Assembly: GCA_037042185.1 (NCBI GenBank)
Contig: JAXQJY010000026.1
Span: 1,674,001 to 1,738,000 of the forward strand
Length of the DNA stretch: 64,000 nucleotides
Source of the DNA: Sordariomycetes sp. S80-01Y
Taxonomy: Eukaryota; Ascomycota; Sordariomycetes
Reading direction: 5' to 3'
Of this stretch, positions 1-10,972 are shown in pieces. Position 1 is the first letter of the stretch, and every line of letters starts with the position of its first letter. Below the pieces are notes generated by a model that saw only the letters and a list, made by a program, of their open reading frames with translations, was not told the origin of the DNA and searched no databases. The translations under genes and the position numbers were made by a program.

Positions 1-235
1 GGACATCTCCCGGAAACTTCCAATGACAACGTGAGACAAGTGCAAATAAGCAAATGAGGATATCCACGAAGTCTTGAGCTGGGGGGGGGGATGCACAGGA
101 TCCGAATAAGGTATGCAGATAATTGGAGGGTGCAGGGTAAGCAGCCACGACGCGGCAGATTCAGGATGCGATTCCTCGGGACTACATCATCGACTTCCCT
201 GATCCGCCAGCTTCAGCATCATCGCTACCGTCAAG
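1..235 (+). promoter_or_regulatory. upstream region of PPT1
   Basis: This is the short upstream stretch before the thioesterase start. It contains a run of about ten G residues just before position 91. No RNA gene and no clear TATA box were seen. It is called regulatory only by position. Confidence 0.3.
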
Positions 236-1231
236 ATGCTGCCCAAAGCGACCCTTCTTCCATTAGTACTTTTCACCTCTAGCGTCTGCGCGTCCTCCAA
301 CGATGATAGCGACGACACACCCCTGCCTCTCGTCATCTGGCATGGCCTAGGCGACACCTTCAACGGCGAGGGCATGCAGCAAGTCGGCGAGCTCGCAGAG
401 TCCATCAACCCCGGCACCTTTGTCTACACAATCTCCCTCGGCGACAACGACGCCAGCGCCGACCGCTCCGCGACCTTCTTCGGAAACGTCACCACGCAGC
501 TCGAGACCGTATGCGAGGCGCTGGCCGAACACCCCATCCTGTCCACCGCGCCCGCCATCGACGCCCTCGGCTTCTCGCAGGGCGGGCAGTTCCTCCGAGG
601 ATATGTCGAGCGCTGCAACAACCCGCCAGTGCGCAGCCTCGTGACGTACGGCAGCCAGCACAACGGCATCGTCGAGTTCAAGGCCTGCGGCAGCACCGAC
701 TGGCTGTGCAAGGGCGCCATGGCCCTGCTGAGGTTCAACACGTTTTCCACCTTTGTGCAGAGCCGCCTCGTCCCGGCGCAGTACTATCGCGACCCTGCTC
801 AGTACGAGCAATACCTCGAAGGGTCCAACTTCCTCGCCGACATCAACAACGAGCGCGAGGAAAAGAACCCGCAGTACGCTGAGAACATGGCCAAGCTGAG
901 CAACTTTGTCATGTGGATGTTTGAGGAAGACACCACCGTCGTGCCTCGGGAGACGAGCTGGTTCTTTGAGGTTAACGGCACCGAGAAGACGCCGTTGCAG
1001 ATGAGGCCGATGTACGACGAAGATTGGCTGGGGCTGAGAAGGTTGGACGAGAAGGGAGGGCTGAGGTTTAGAGTGTTGGAGGGAGATCACATGCAGTTGA
1101 CCGAGCAGAGCTTAAACGAGACAATGACGGACTTTTACGGTCCTTTCACAAGGAAGTTCAAGAAGGAGAACGGCAATGGGGTCTGGGACGATGCGCTCGA
1201 CATCGTAGACGAGCTACTCAATGAGCTATAA
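236..1231 (+). CDS. PPT1: palmitoyl-protein thioesterase 1
   Basis: This is a single-exon gene for 331 residues. The family removes thioester-linked fatty acids from S-acylated proteins in the lysosome or vacuole. An N-terminal hydrophobic signal peptide (about residues 1-19) precedes an alpha/beta-hydrolase fold. The nucleophile elbow reads GFSQGG with Ser114, the acid is probably Asp232 (EEDTTVVP) and the base His285 (GDHMQL). These positions almost coincide with the Ser/Asp/His triad of mammalian PPT1, and the length is typical. The start is the first ATG in frame and is followed directly by the signal peptide. The gene converges with the L1-fold gene, with 159 bp between the stop codons. 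Confidence 0.93.
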   Translation: MLPKATLLPLVLFTSSVCASSNDDSDDTPLPLVIWHGLGDTFNGEGMQQVGELAESINPGTFVYTISLGDNDASADRSATFFGNVTTQLETVCEALAEHPILSTAPAIDALGFSQGGQFLRGYVERCNNPPVRSLVTYGSQHNGIVEFKACGSTDWLCKGAMALLRFNTFSTFVQSRLVPAQYYRDPAQYEQYLEGSNFLADINNEREEKNPQYAENMAKLSNFVMWMFEEDTTVVPRETSWFFEVNGTEKTPLQMRPMYDEDWLGLRRLDEKGGLRFRVLEGDHMQLTEQSLNETMTDFYGPFTRKFKKENGNGVWDDALDIVDELLNEL

Positions 1232-1390
1232 ACTACTCGGAATGGAATGTATACGATAGACCGAGAGAATTGGCGTTCTGGAGTTGATAGGTTGAATGTG
1301 GAATCAGCAGTATATTTATGATGAACATTGCCACCCATATTTTGCAACGCCTAGAACGCCTGATGCCTGCGTAATAAGTCTGGTATACAC

Positions 1391-2595
1391 TCACGCCTCT
1401 AGCGACTTGCGCGCCTTGGCCTTCTGCTTCTTCAGAGTTGCCTTGCGCTCGGCGATCTGCTCGTCCAAAGCATCGTCGTCTGCGGTTGGCAGCTCCTCCT
1501 GCTTCTTGGACGACCGCTTCTTCTTGGGCTTGGGCTCCTCCTCCTCCACCTCAGCCTCCTCCGCGATGGACTTCCTCTTCTTGCCCACGTTGGCCTTCTC
1601 CTTCTTCGCCGCGGCGGCTTCGTTGGAGATGACGTCCTGCTCGTCCACCCACAGCTCATCGGTCATCCAGATGGGCAGGGCGGCGGACTCGGGGCCCTTG
1701 ATGTGGATGCTCCGAACGTTGTTCCACTTCTGGGGCACCCAACGCTCGACCAGTGTATCCGCGACGGCGTTGACGTTGTTGGCGATCTGCTCGGCGGTCC
1801 AGCCGGAGTAGCCGACCTTGACGGCGGTGTTTGTCGAGGGCGAGAGGTTGACCAGAGCCGAACCGACTGCTTTCTCGACCTCACTTGCAATCTGTTGGGG
1901 AGTCGCAGCATGCACCTCACCCTCCGTCTTGCCCTTGCTCTTCTTCTTGTTGCCCTCCTTCACCTTCTTAGGCGCCAGGACAACAGGGATCGGTCGCTTC
2001 GCCTGGCTCTTGTAGAAGGTCTTGCCCAGCACCTTGGGCAGCCTTGTGATGATGCGGTCGTCCGCCAGGAAAACATCGTGCTCGCTGGCCAGCTTCCTCT
2101 GGGCTTCATATTGCCCGAACTTGGCCTTCAACTTCTCGAGGCCAATCACCCGCCCAACCTTCTTCCTCGTCTCCTCGGGAAAGCTCTCGGAGTCAACGAT
2201 GTTCTTGTAGGCGCGCTGGGGGTCGGCCGTGATGAGGCAGATGCTGAGCGACTCGTCGGTGTTGAGCGAGTGGGGAAGTGAGATCTTGCCGGGCTGGAGA
2301 CGGGTCTTGTCGGCGATGTGGCGCTTGGTGGTCAGGGTGAGCCAGATGGGCGTTTCCTCAGCTTCGACTTCGCCATCGCTGGTGTCTAGGACATTGCGCT
2401 TCGAGGACTCGGCGGCCTTTTGCTTGGAGGCTTTTTGGATGTGCGAGAGGAGAGCCTTGGAGGCCTTGAGGGTCTGCGTCTGAGTTAGAATATGGAGGGT
2501 TGGCGAGGTCGCGCAAAGATAGAAAATACCTGATCGGGGTCAACCGTAACAACCGACTTGTCGCCGGTAGCGACAAGAGCTTTTGAGGGGGCCAT
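1391..2595 (-). CDS. ribosomal L1-domain nucleolar protein (Utp30/Cic1 type)
   Basis: There are two exons, 2595-2530 and 2479-1391, separated by a 50-bp intron, giving 384 residues. The first exon encodes only 22 residues starting MAPSKALVATGDKS. The body is a ribosomal L1 fold: a domain 1 segment with LTLTTKRHI and ITADPQRAYKNIV, a lid segment with FLADDRIITRLPKVLGKTFY, and a second segment with VKVGYSGWTAEQIANNV. The C-terminus is a long Lys/Glu-rich tail (about residues 295-384) typical of nucleolar factors. Yeast relatives Utp30 and Cic1 act in pre-rRNA processing and ribosome assembly. Which of the two is the true ortholog cannot be decided here. The tail has near-alternating acidic and basic blocks and is probably disordered. 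Confidence 0.88.
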
Positions 2596-4113
2596 TTTAT
2601 TTATCGGATGTGTTCAGATTGATATGAGGAGGATGCGAATCTGTCGGCGTGGGGTGGTTGGCTTTGCTCGTGGCAGGGAATTTTTTTTTCTGCCGGTCAA
2701 TGGTTCGCAGTTGGTGGGCGGTGAGCGCAAGAATGTGGGGCGGCCCGCCAGCTCTACGCTAAACCACTTTAGGATTCGGTTCAACGTGGTGGACGGTGGT
2801 TACTAGTTCCCGGTACAGGAGTCTCTCACTTTTGGCCTGGAATGACACTTCTCTGGTTCTTCTACGACCACTGCAGGACTAAATTTGATCCTCTAGGCGC
2901 TCGTTGCCATGCAAGTGAATGCCAACGCTGAGCGATAGCCGTGGGCTCTACATCTGCGTCGGTGGCCCATGTTAGAATCATTGGAGGCGAAGATGGAAGA
3001 TTTGAGAGAAAAGGTTCCTTGATATTCCTAGTCTGAGAGTTTAAGATGGAGAGTAATTGACATCCCGCATGGATTGACATGCTCGGCAAACTGGTGCTGA
3101 ATTCTCGTTCACAACAGCTTGCACACTTGAACGGTTTCGTCCACATGCCAGAATAACAATTCAAAGCGCGCACATTTCCAGGAGAAAATCCCCTCAAACC
3201 CTTCTGAGGTGCTTCAAGGTTGACACACGTAGATAAATTCGGAGCAGGGAAGTGTATGGACAGGTATGAACGTCTATGAGCTTGGAGGCTCGGCCAACTG
3301 CTATGGACTAGCGCGCGATCAGAAACACCAGAAGATTTGACAGACAATCTGCAACTCCGACAATTTCTCCAAAGGGACTCTTGCCCGCAGATGAGGCGAT
3401 ATTGTAAGCTCGTTATCTCGCCGATGGGGTTGGCTTGCATGTCGTGGGGGACCGGCTGGTCACGCCATACCATCCCCATCCACCGTGATCGCGGCTATCA
3501 AACCGACCATCGTGTCGATCAATAGACGCACCGTACACTCGTTCTCAATGTTCTTAACTGAAAGGCATGGTAAGTCTATTAGGGAGTTTGTGTGGACATT
3601 GATGATGTTCGTAACAGTTTATAAAGTCTAAATAGTGAACTACGGCATGAAACGCTCGCTATCATACACCTAGCGGAGCCAAGCCTGCTTGTACCACCAG
3701 TCTCAATGACGGGGTTTGAGAGTTCTAAGACGAAAGAATAGAAGCCGTTGAATGTGGAAACGTTCCCCGCAAGCCCTCTGTGGGCCAATGCTGTCGGCAA
3801 CAGGTTCGTCATGGTCGAGGCCCTAGGTACCGAGCTCAACGACCGACAGGACAGAGCAAGGCACATCTTCGCCATCGCTTTGAGGTATTGCATCATTCGG
3901 AGGCACTAAAGTAATTGCGACGGCTTCTATCGATTGCGACATCTTAGTTGAGATGTGAGCAAGTTGGGTGACGAGTTGAGATTTCTCTCGTCTTTTTCGA
4001 GAAACCATATAAAGTGAGCCATGTAGCTTTCCATCTCCGCGGAGAAGCGACCTTCAACTGAGCCTCGTGCCTGCAAAAGCTTGTATTTGCTAGTTGCGTC
4101 CCGATTCGTCGTC
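2596..4113. other. 1.5-kb intergenic region, no supported gene
   Basis: This lies between the start of the L1-fold gene and the transporter, and so holds the promoters of both. A 205-codon open frame on the minus strand (2862-3479) and shorter ones show no family resemblance, hydrophobic pattern or splice logic. No RNA gene was recognised. Confidence 0.5.
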
Positions 4114-5872
4114 ATGGCGTTTACAAAGTCAACTGTCAAAGAGCCCGTTGACTCCAGCGGCAATGTCTCCCCTTCCGAAGATGGCAACCCGCAGACCAAA
4201 GTCAAGCCGAGCGAGGCTCATCTTGGCTCCACGCCAATTCACGCCTTCAGCGATCCAGCTACTGCTGAAGTCTGGAGGCTGAAGTACGAGAAGGCTGGCT
4301 ATGAGAACCGCCACAGGTTCGACCCGGAGTTTTCGTGGACCGCAGATGAGGAGAAGAAGCTCGTGAGAAAGATTGATAAGCGGATCATGCTGTGGGCTTG
4401 GATTATGTTCTGTGCTCTTGATCTGCATCGGCGCAACATCAACCGAGCCATCAGCGACAACATGCTCGAGGAGCTAGGAATGGATACCAACGACTTCAAC
4501 TACGGGCAGACTGTAAGTCGCTCCCCTGCTACGATGGAGGGAGTCCCGACCCTGACAGTTGCTAGATCTTCTTAGTCACATTCTTGTCTGCCGAGCTCCC
4601 CAGCGGCCTCGTCAGCAAGAAGCTCGGTGCTGATGTCTGGATCCCTTTCATCATGTGTGGCTGGTCCATAGTCGCTGGATCACAGGCGTTCCTCTCTAAT
4701 CGTGCCGGCTACTACGCGATCAAGGCACTCCTCGGCCTGCTCATGGGAGGGTTTATCCCCGATATCGTTTTGTGGTTGACCTACTTCTATAAGTCGAACG
4801 AACTGCCAATCCGTCTCTCCTGGTTCTGGACTGCACTCAGCACCGTCAACATTGTCGGCTCTTTCATTGCTGCTGGTGTGTTGCAGATGCGCGGTGTCGC
4901 TGGCTGGGGTGGCTGGCGTTGGCTTTTCCTGCTCGAGGCCATCGTAACTCTGATCATTGGCATTCTGTCTTGGGGTCTGATGCCTCCGGGTCCATGCCAG
5001 ACAAAGAACTGGTTCCGTGGTCGTGACGGGTGGTTCACCGACAAAGAGGAGCTCATCATTGTCAATCGTCTTTTGCGTGATGATCCCAGCAAAGGCGACA
5101 TGAATAACAGACAGGCCGTTGGTCCGAAGCTGCTGTGGAAGGCTCTCAAGGATTGGGAGCAGTGGCCACTCTACCTCGTCGGTCTTCTCAACTACGTCCC
5201 GCCCTCTCCGCCCACAACGTACATCTCCTACATCCTCCGCGAAATTGGATTCTCGGTCTTCGAAGCGAACATGCTTGTCATGCCGTCACAGCTACTCTTC
5301 GCGATCAATTTGCTCATAATCACGAAGATCTCGGAGAAGCTGAAGGAAAGGGCCATCGTTTCTTCCACTTCGAACATTTGGATCTTCCCGTGGCTTCTCG
5401 CTTTGGTTGTCCTGCCAGCTAGTGCGAGTCCATGGGTCCGTTATGCTCTCCTCACTGGGCTGCTGAGCTATCCTTACTGCCATGCCATTTTGGTCGGCTG
5501 GAACGCGAAGAACAGCAACTCGGTCCGTACTCGAGCTATCAGCGCTGCGCTATATAACATGACTGTTCAGTCAGGAAACATCAGTAAGTTGGTTGCGGCG
5601 CTTCCGTAATGACTTATGGCTAACGAGATAAAGTTGGAGTGAACATCTACCGTGAAGATGACAAGCCGCTTTACCGTCGCGGCAACAAGGTTCTGCTGGG
5701 GATTTGCTGCTTCAACGTTGTGTTATTCTACGCGGTCAAGGCCTTCTACATTTGGCGCAACAAGGTCCGAGACAGGACATGGAATACAATGACCAGAGAG
5801 GAGCAGGAGGACTACTCGCTCAATACGACGGACGAGGGTATGAAGAGGCTAGACTTCCGTTTTGCTCACTGA
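4114..5872 (+). CDS. MFS anion:cation symporter (Dal5/Soa1 type)
   Basis: There are three exons, 4114-4512, 4566-5583 and 5634-5872, giving 551 residues. The intron boundaries are GTAAGT...CTAG and GTAAGT...AAAG. The protein is a 12-TM major facilitator of the fungal allantoate-permease (ACS) family. A soluble N-terminus of about 85 residues is followed by KRIMLWAWIMFCALDLHR. A clear family signature is GFIPDIVLWLTYFYKSNELPIR, with the paired WRWLFLLEA segment after it. The family imports small organic anions such as allantoate, nicotinate, pantothenate or sulfonates. Yeast Soa1, a member of this family, transports sulfonates and sulfate. The next gene is a TauD-type dioxygenase in the same direction, so a sulfonate or sulfate-ester substrate is the best inference. 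The start is the ATG at 4114. Confidence 0.87.
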
Positions 5873-6711
5873 TCTGACATTTTCCAATTGTCTTTGAGCA
5901 ATTGCGGAATTCAGCATATCTTGTCTGTTGTATTGGGAGCTGTCTTGAGAAATGGACGGGACTATAGCTAGACTTCTCAACATGGTTCTGCAATGAGTCC
6001 AAATCTGTGTGCTTCCAAAGACCTTTGCCCCGAACTCAGGAGTTCCTCGGGGGATTTCTCGAAAGGCGTAGTCGCTTTCGATCGTGCTTAGTCCCCATAT
6101 CCACCCCGTCGCATCAATCTCAACGACCATCAATGGGATCGTCGACCTAAGGACCGACTTCCGCGAGATGGTGGCTTTCGCTCGCAGAGATAGACTTATA
6201 TGATGAAGTGTAGTTCGTCGATGTGAGTGGAGACTCCCATCGACCCAGTCGTTGGCCCGCCAGGCGATGGCATCACCGTGTTGGGGGTCTGATGCCATTT
6301 TTCATTGCGCGATCTGATTGATCGATGAAGTCTCATCGACATTTTCCACATGCATAAGACATGGAGCCACGCTATCTCCCCGCATCAGAACAGTCACCAC
6401 GAGGTGTTCCGTGGGTAGAGTTTCGTAACCCGATTTGACGTCGCTCTCATTGAACACTGCGCAACTTCCTGGGAGGCAGAGCTAATTTGTCACCTTATCT
6501 ACGCATGAGAGAATATGGACTGCATATTGCATCATGCGAGCTATCAACTCGGATGTCGGGTTAGGCTGAGTGGGAACGCTTAATGCCACAAAACGCTGAT
6601 AGAAGCAACCGATGCTGAAGCTTTTCAACAGCCCATCCTCCACTTTACACTTCCTCATACATTTCCGCGGACTTTGAAGCCTTGTACTCTTATCATTGAA
6701 CCTTCCTCACT
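5873..6711. other. intergenic region before the dioxygenase gene
   Basis: This is 839 bp of promoter-sized DNA between the transporter and dioxygenase genes. A 149-codon open frame on the minus strand (5849-6298) overlaps the transporter end and has no recognisable features. Nothing else was seen. Confidence 0.45.
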
Positions 6712-8023
6712 ATGGCACCTGCAGCTACTGAACCCGCACTCGCCCCAACGACCGAGCAGAAGCCAGTCAAGGAGACAAAGGAGTCCCTCGCTGTCAAGCC
6801 CCCGACCAAGCAAGGCTCGGCTAGCCTTGGTCATGTGGGGTCTGATGTTCCCCAGGACGAGGAGATTCCTGAAGTCTTGACGAACCACAGGGAGCCCCTG
6901 AAGCTCAGCGGTGCCCTTGACCAGTCCAAGGCTTTCGACGTGACGCCAATCATTGGCAGGGAGTTTGTAGATGTCGACTTGGCCGAGATTCTTCGCGCTC
7001 CTAACTCGGACGATCTGATTCGGGACCTTGCCATCACAAGTGAGTCGGAAAGATATGTAAAGGAAGTTTCATCACTGACATACGACAGTCTCGCAGCGGG
7101 GTGTTGTGTTCTTCCGCAAGCAAGATGGCGTTACCAATGACCTTCAGAAAGAGCTCGTCCAACGCCTCGGTCAGCTTTCGGGCAAACCGTCCACATCCGG
7201 TCTCCATATCCATCCCGTTATGAATGCGGGCCGCGCAGATGACAAGGACGATGAGATCAGCGTCATTTCATCCGTGCAGGCGAGGAAGATCTACTCGGCC
7301 CGCTTTGGCTCGCGCAAACAGTCGCAGCGCGCCCAATGGCACTCGGACATCACGTTCGAGCCGGTGCCGAGTGATTACTCGCTGTTGAGAATGACGCAGC
7401 TCCCAAAGACTGGAGGAGGTAGGCTCATTAGTACTTTCCCACCGCACCCTGACTAACGTCATGATTCAGACACTCTGTGGGCTTCCGGCTACGAGATCTA
7501 CGACCGGATTTCGAAGCCACTCCAAAAGTTTCTCGAGACTTTGACCGCAACATACGCTCAGCCAGGATTCAACGATGCTGCCGAGAGGAATGGCTTCAAG
7601 ATCTACAGCGCCGAGCGCGGTGCGCCTGAGAACGTTGGCGAGCTCCTCGAAGCCATCCACCCAGTGGTCCGCACAAACCCCGTCACAGGCTGGAAGAGCA
7701 TCTTCGGTGCGGGCCATCACGTCCAGAAGATCAATGGACTTAGCGAAGCCGAGTCTCGCCACTTTCTCGACTGGTTCGTTCAGCTTATTGTGGAAAATCA
7801 TGACCTGCAAGTCCGCCACAAATGGCAGAATGTCAATGACCTCGCAATTTGGGACAACCGTTCCGTGTTCCATGCCGCGACGCCAGACTACATGATTGGT
7901 GGTTACGGCGAGAGATCCGGCTCTAGGGCTGTGAGCTTGGGCGAGAGACCGTACTTTGACCCTCAGAGCACCAGTCGAACTGAGGAGCTGAAGAAAGCAT
8001 TCCTTGCTGAGATCCGATCTTGA
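6712..8023 (+). CDS. TauD/TfdA-family Fe(II)/2-oxoglutarate dioxygenase
   Basis: There are three exons, 6712-7039, 7089-7418 and 7470-8023, giving 403 residues. The family couples 2-oxoglutarate decarboxylation to hydroxylation of a substrate. For taurine and other sulfonates this releases sulfite and an aldehyde (yeast Jlp1, bacterial TauD). The iron-binding facial triad is visible as the HxD in WHSDITFE (about residues 193-195) and the distal His in FHAATPDY (about 353). The following Arg in GSRAVSLGERPYFD would bind 2-oxoglutarate. The TGGGDTLWASGYE segment is also typical. Length and C-terminal PYFD match the fungal sulfonate-dioxygenase subfamily. It lies between a Soa1/Dal5-type transporter and a Zn2Cys6 regulator, which supports a sulfonate-catabolic cluster. 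The exact substrate is inferred. Confidence 0.88.
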
Positions 8024-8713
8024 TTTTCAGAATATTGTTGAGGGTTCAGGATTCTCAGAGCGTAGATAGCCACGAGTTATTGAGCAGTTGATTTGCTGTC
8101 GTGTTCACCTGAGTTGGTTGAATCGTGATCGTGGCTATCATGAGTGGTAAATTGGCTCCTTTGAAGCCTAGTGCCAAGGCTTTTTGTATCGATCTAAAAC
8201 CCAATAGTCTTAAGAAAAATCCTTTGTTCACTATTTATGCTTCGTGATGTCTTGCTGGTGATAGCTCCACGTGGTTGGCGTATGGTCAAGCGGCTCTCGT
8301 GTAAGTCAACGGCGCGGTTGGGAGAACATCACGGTCCACTTCAACTTTCCCACCAAGAATTGGTCTATTGCTATGCTACTGCTCTGGGATACCCCTTTGA
8401 AATGCTTTCCTTGGCCCTAGAAATTTCAGTAACATCGAAGGCTCCGATCTTTCAAACTTGAACCAGGGGCTGCCAAGCGACCGAGTCGGCTACTCGACTG
8501 CGGGCTCGGCTATATGTACTCCCATGTAACCTGGGGTCTTCACCTATCGTGAGCTCGGCATTATGCCTTGTACCTCTGTCTCCATCCATTTTCTTCATTA
8601 GCAATCTAAAGCCACGGTCCAAACATACTACCAACTTTGTTCCGAATGAACCCACTTCTGGGCCACCCGAGTCCCAGCAGGTCACAGCTGAAAACGGCTA
8701 TCTGCTCTCCAAT
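8024..8713. other. intergenic region before the Zn2Cys6 gene
   Basis: This is 690 bp with no supported gene. The frame of the regulator stays open upstream to about 8549, but only through non-ATG codons and without the zinc-cluster family's features, so it is taken as leader. Confidence 0.45.
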
Positions 8714-10774
8714 ATGAGAGATTCTCGGAAGCGTGCCAGGCAGGCATGCGTCGCTTGCAATACTAGGCGCGTCAAGTGCAATGTCACTGAAGTCACCGAG
8801 GGGACAAGATGTCACAACTGTGCTGAACGAGGCATTGATTGTGATGTGAGGGAGTCTCGTCGAGGAAAACATCCCCGCCCGCGACACAATCAGATTGGCG
8901 AGACCTTCACGATGTCTCCCACTGCTCAGCAGAACTATGTTTCCACGGTGTCTCCAAATAGGAGGAAAGAAAAAGCGGTCTGCAACCCTGAGGATATAGC
9001 CGTTATACCGCAGCATGCCGGTACTAGAGTCAACAGACCCCGTGGGGACGGCGCTCCAGATACGACTCCAAGCCCGCACCAAGCCCTCCTCAGCGAAAGT
9101 CAACCGGACGGGGGCAGGCTTTTATCATCGAGAGAGCCGAGTTCGAGGAATCGTGTCAACAGTACCACGTCGTGTGGATCTCAGAAATCGCATAAGTTAG
9201 GACATCTCCACTGCATTGACATGATATCAAACGAGGCAACCGACAATCTGGTAGATTTCGAAGCCCAGAGACGGCAAGACAGGATTTCTTGGCTTGATTC
9301 ACAAGGCGCTTTTGCATTTCCCCAGCAGGCACACACTGCAGCGTTGCTTGGATGGTACTTCCAATGGTTTCACCCTTATTGCGCCGTCGTCGACCAACTA
9401 GATGTCTGGCATGAACTTCACCAAGGCACCATATCACCGCTGCTCCTGAATGCTCTTCTTTTTGTGGCAACTACTCACTGTGATGAGATGACCTTGCTTA
9501 ACATGGGACTAAGGGCCCAAAAAGCGCAATGGACCTTTTATAACCGAGCCAAGGATCTCTATGACGCCGACTACGAGAGTGAACAGCGAGTAGTACTACA
9601 GTCTGTCTTTTTACTCAGCTTCTGGCGGGCAGACCCGATCTTGGAGAAGGATGCACGCTTCTGGCTAGCTGCATCCATAAGTCTAGCCCAAAGTCAAGGT
9701 CTCCATCGATCCGAACGGAGCCCCAACGCAATGCATGGCCTCCAAAAGCGGATCTGGTGGGCCATATACATCCGGGAGCGACAGTGCGCAGCTGCTCTGG
9801 GCCTTCCTAGCCGGATCAAGGATGAGGATTTCGACGTTGAATCGCTCACATATGACGACTTCGAGAGGGCATTTGATGGCAATGTCTCCGATAGTCAACG
9901 CTTGCAAAGCATATCGTACCATGTTGGCATGGCAGACTTGTCGCGGTTGCTGGGACACGTCGTCCACTCTGGTTCCCATCGAGAAGAGCATTTGTCTTCA
10001 AATCATCGAGAGGTACTACGGGACCAGCTGGCTTCATGGAAACATGCTCTACCTAAGTATATGCGGATAGGCGCAGCCGTCGAGGGATCCCCATCACTCC
10101 ACGTTTCCTTGCTGCACCTAGCTTACAACAATCTGTTGATTTTGCTGCACCGACATGACCACTCTGTCGACCACAATCAAGTAACAGAAGGAGGAGAGGT
10201 ACTGCAAGCCGCGTCGCAAATTGCTCGCATAGTCGAGTACCTACTTCCCAAAGGGATCCTGCGCCATGCTCAGGTTCACGTCATTATGAATCTATCCAAT
10301 GCGTTATGCGTCCACAACAACTATCTCGGCCACGCCCAAGGAGCGGATGTGGCTGATGCCGAGCATCGAAGCAAGATATGTCTTCTAGGTCTCCAAGAGA
10401 TTCAGAAGACTTGGTGGGCACAGGACAGGGCCCTTCAGGCCTTCTTCCCATGTTCTGACCCTTCCATAGCGCCCAATCTATCGGTACAGCCCGGTCCATC
10501 TAGATTTCAGGAGCAAAGTAGTCCCTCGAACGGGGCAAGAAGGTGGTCCCCAGAGCGATACTTCTCGCAGATGTGGCTTGAACCTGAGAGATCGTCGACT
10601 GTGGTGGGGAGTTCCTGGGCCTGGTCAGCTGAGCAACAGAACGCTTTCCTCCTCGCAAGGATTGGGGACGATGCTACTGTTGGAGAGGGAACGACGTACG
10701 ATCGAGGTATTCCTGGCCTGGGCAGTTCGTTGCCGCAACACGAAGAGCAGCTTCCTCACAATAGCTGGCAATGA
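8714..10774 (+). CDS. Zn2Cys6 transcription factor with fungal-specific TF domain
   Basis: This is an intronless gene for 686 residues. The start at 8714 (MRDSRKRAR) puts the binuclear zinc cluster at residues 11-38. The cluster begins ACVACNTRRVKC, and its second half is CHNCAERGIDC. The spacer after the third Cys is longer than usual, at about 12 residues. The middle-homology domain covers roughly residues 195-480, with the hallmark segment RIWWAIYIRERQCAAALGLPSRI. Such proteins bind CGG-type half sites as dimers and are usually pathway regulators. Its position beside the transporter and dioxygenase genes suggests it controls them. The C-terminus is Ser/Pro-rich and likely disordered. Confidence 0.9.
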   Translation: MRDSRKRARQACVACNTRRVKCNVTEVTEGTRCHNCAERGIDCDVRESRRGKHPRPRHNQIGETFTMSPTAQQNYVSTVSPNRRKEKAVCNPEDIAVIPQHAGTRVNRPRGDGAPDTTPSPHQALLSESQPDGGRLLSSREPSSRNRVNSTTSCGSQKSHKLGHLHCIDMISNEATDNLVDFEAQRRQDRISWLDSQGAFAFPQQAHTAALLGWYFQWFHPYCAVVDQLDVWHELHQGTISPLLLNALLFVATTHCDEMTLLNMGLRAQKAQWTFYNRAKDLYDADYESEQRVVLQSVFLLSFWRADPILEKDARFWLAASISLAQSQGLHRSERSPNAMHGLQKRIWWAIYIRERQCAAALGLPSRIKDEDFDVESLTYDDFERAFDGNVSDSQRLQSISYHVGMADLSRLLGHVVHSGSHREEHLSSNHREVLRDQLASWKHALPKYMRIGAAVEGSPSLHVSLLHLAYNNLLILLHRHDHSVDHNQVTEGGEVLQAASQIARIVEYLLPKGILRHAQVHVIMNLSNALCVHNNYLGHAQGADVADAEHRSKICLLGLQEIQKTWWAQDRALQAFFPCSDPSIAPNLSVQPGPSRFQEQSSPSNGARRWSPERYFSQMWLEPERSSTVVGSSWAWSAEQQNAFLLARIGDDATVGEGTTYDRGIPGLGSSLPQHEEQLPHNSWQ

Positions 10775-10972
10775 GCGCCGAGTAGAGGCTGAAGAGCGCT
10801 CCATCAGAGAATAAAGTTGATTCGGTTCTCCATCATTTAGATGACGTCCCACCGGAAGCTTGTGTTTCCAGTCTTGAAGCCATTTCTAGCCTATCGCTCG
10901 TATGGTCAGCGTGACGGCAGCATGTAATGGTTAAGATTGGCTCCATCCATCTCTTCCTTCCCTCATCTTCTA

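Noticed and set aside
347-1090. 247-codon minus-strand frame opposite PPT1
   Set aside because: It overlaps a gene with a fully conserved catalytic triad and has no features of its own.
2862-3479. 205-codon minus-strand frame in the first intergenic region
   Set aside because: Composition is rich in Ser, Cys, Arg and Trp without any domain or splice logic, so it is likely chance.
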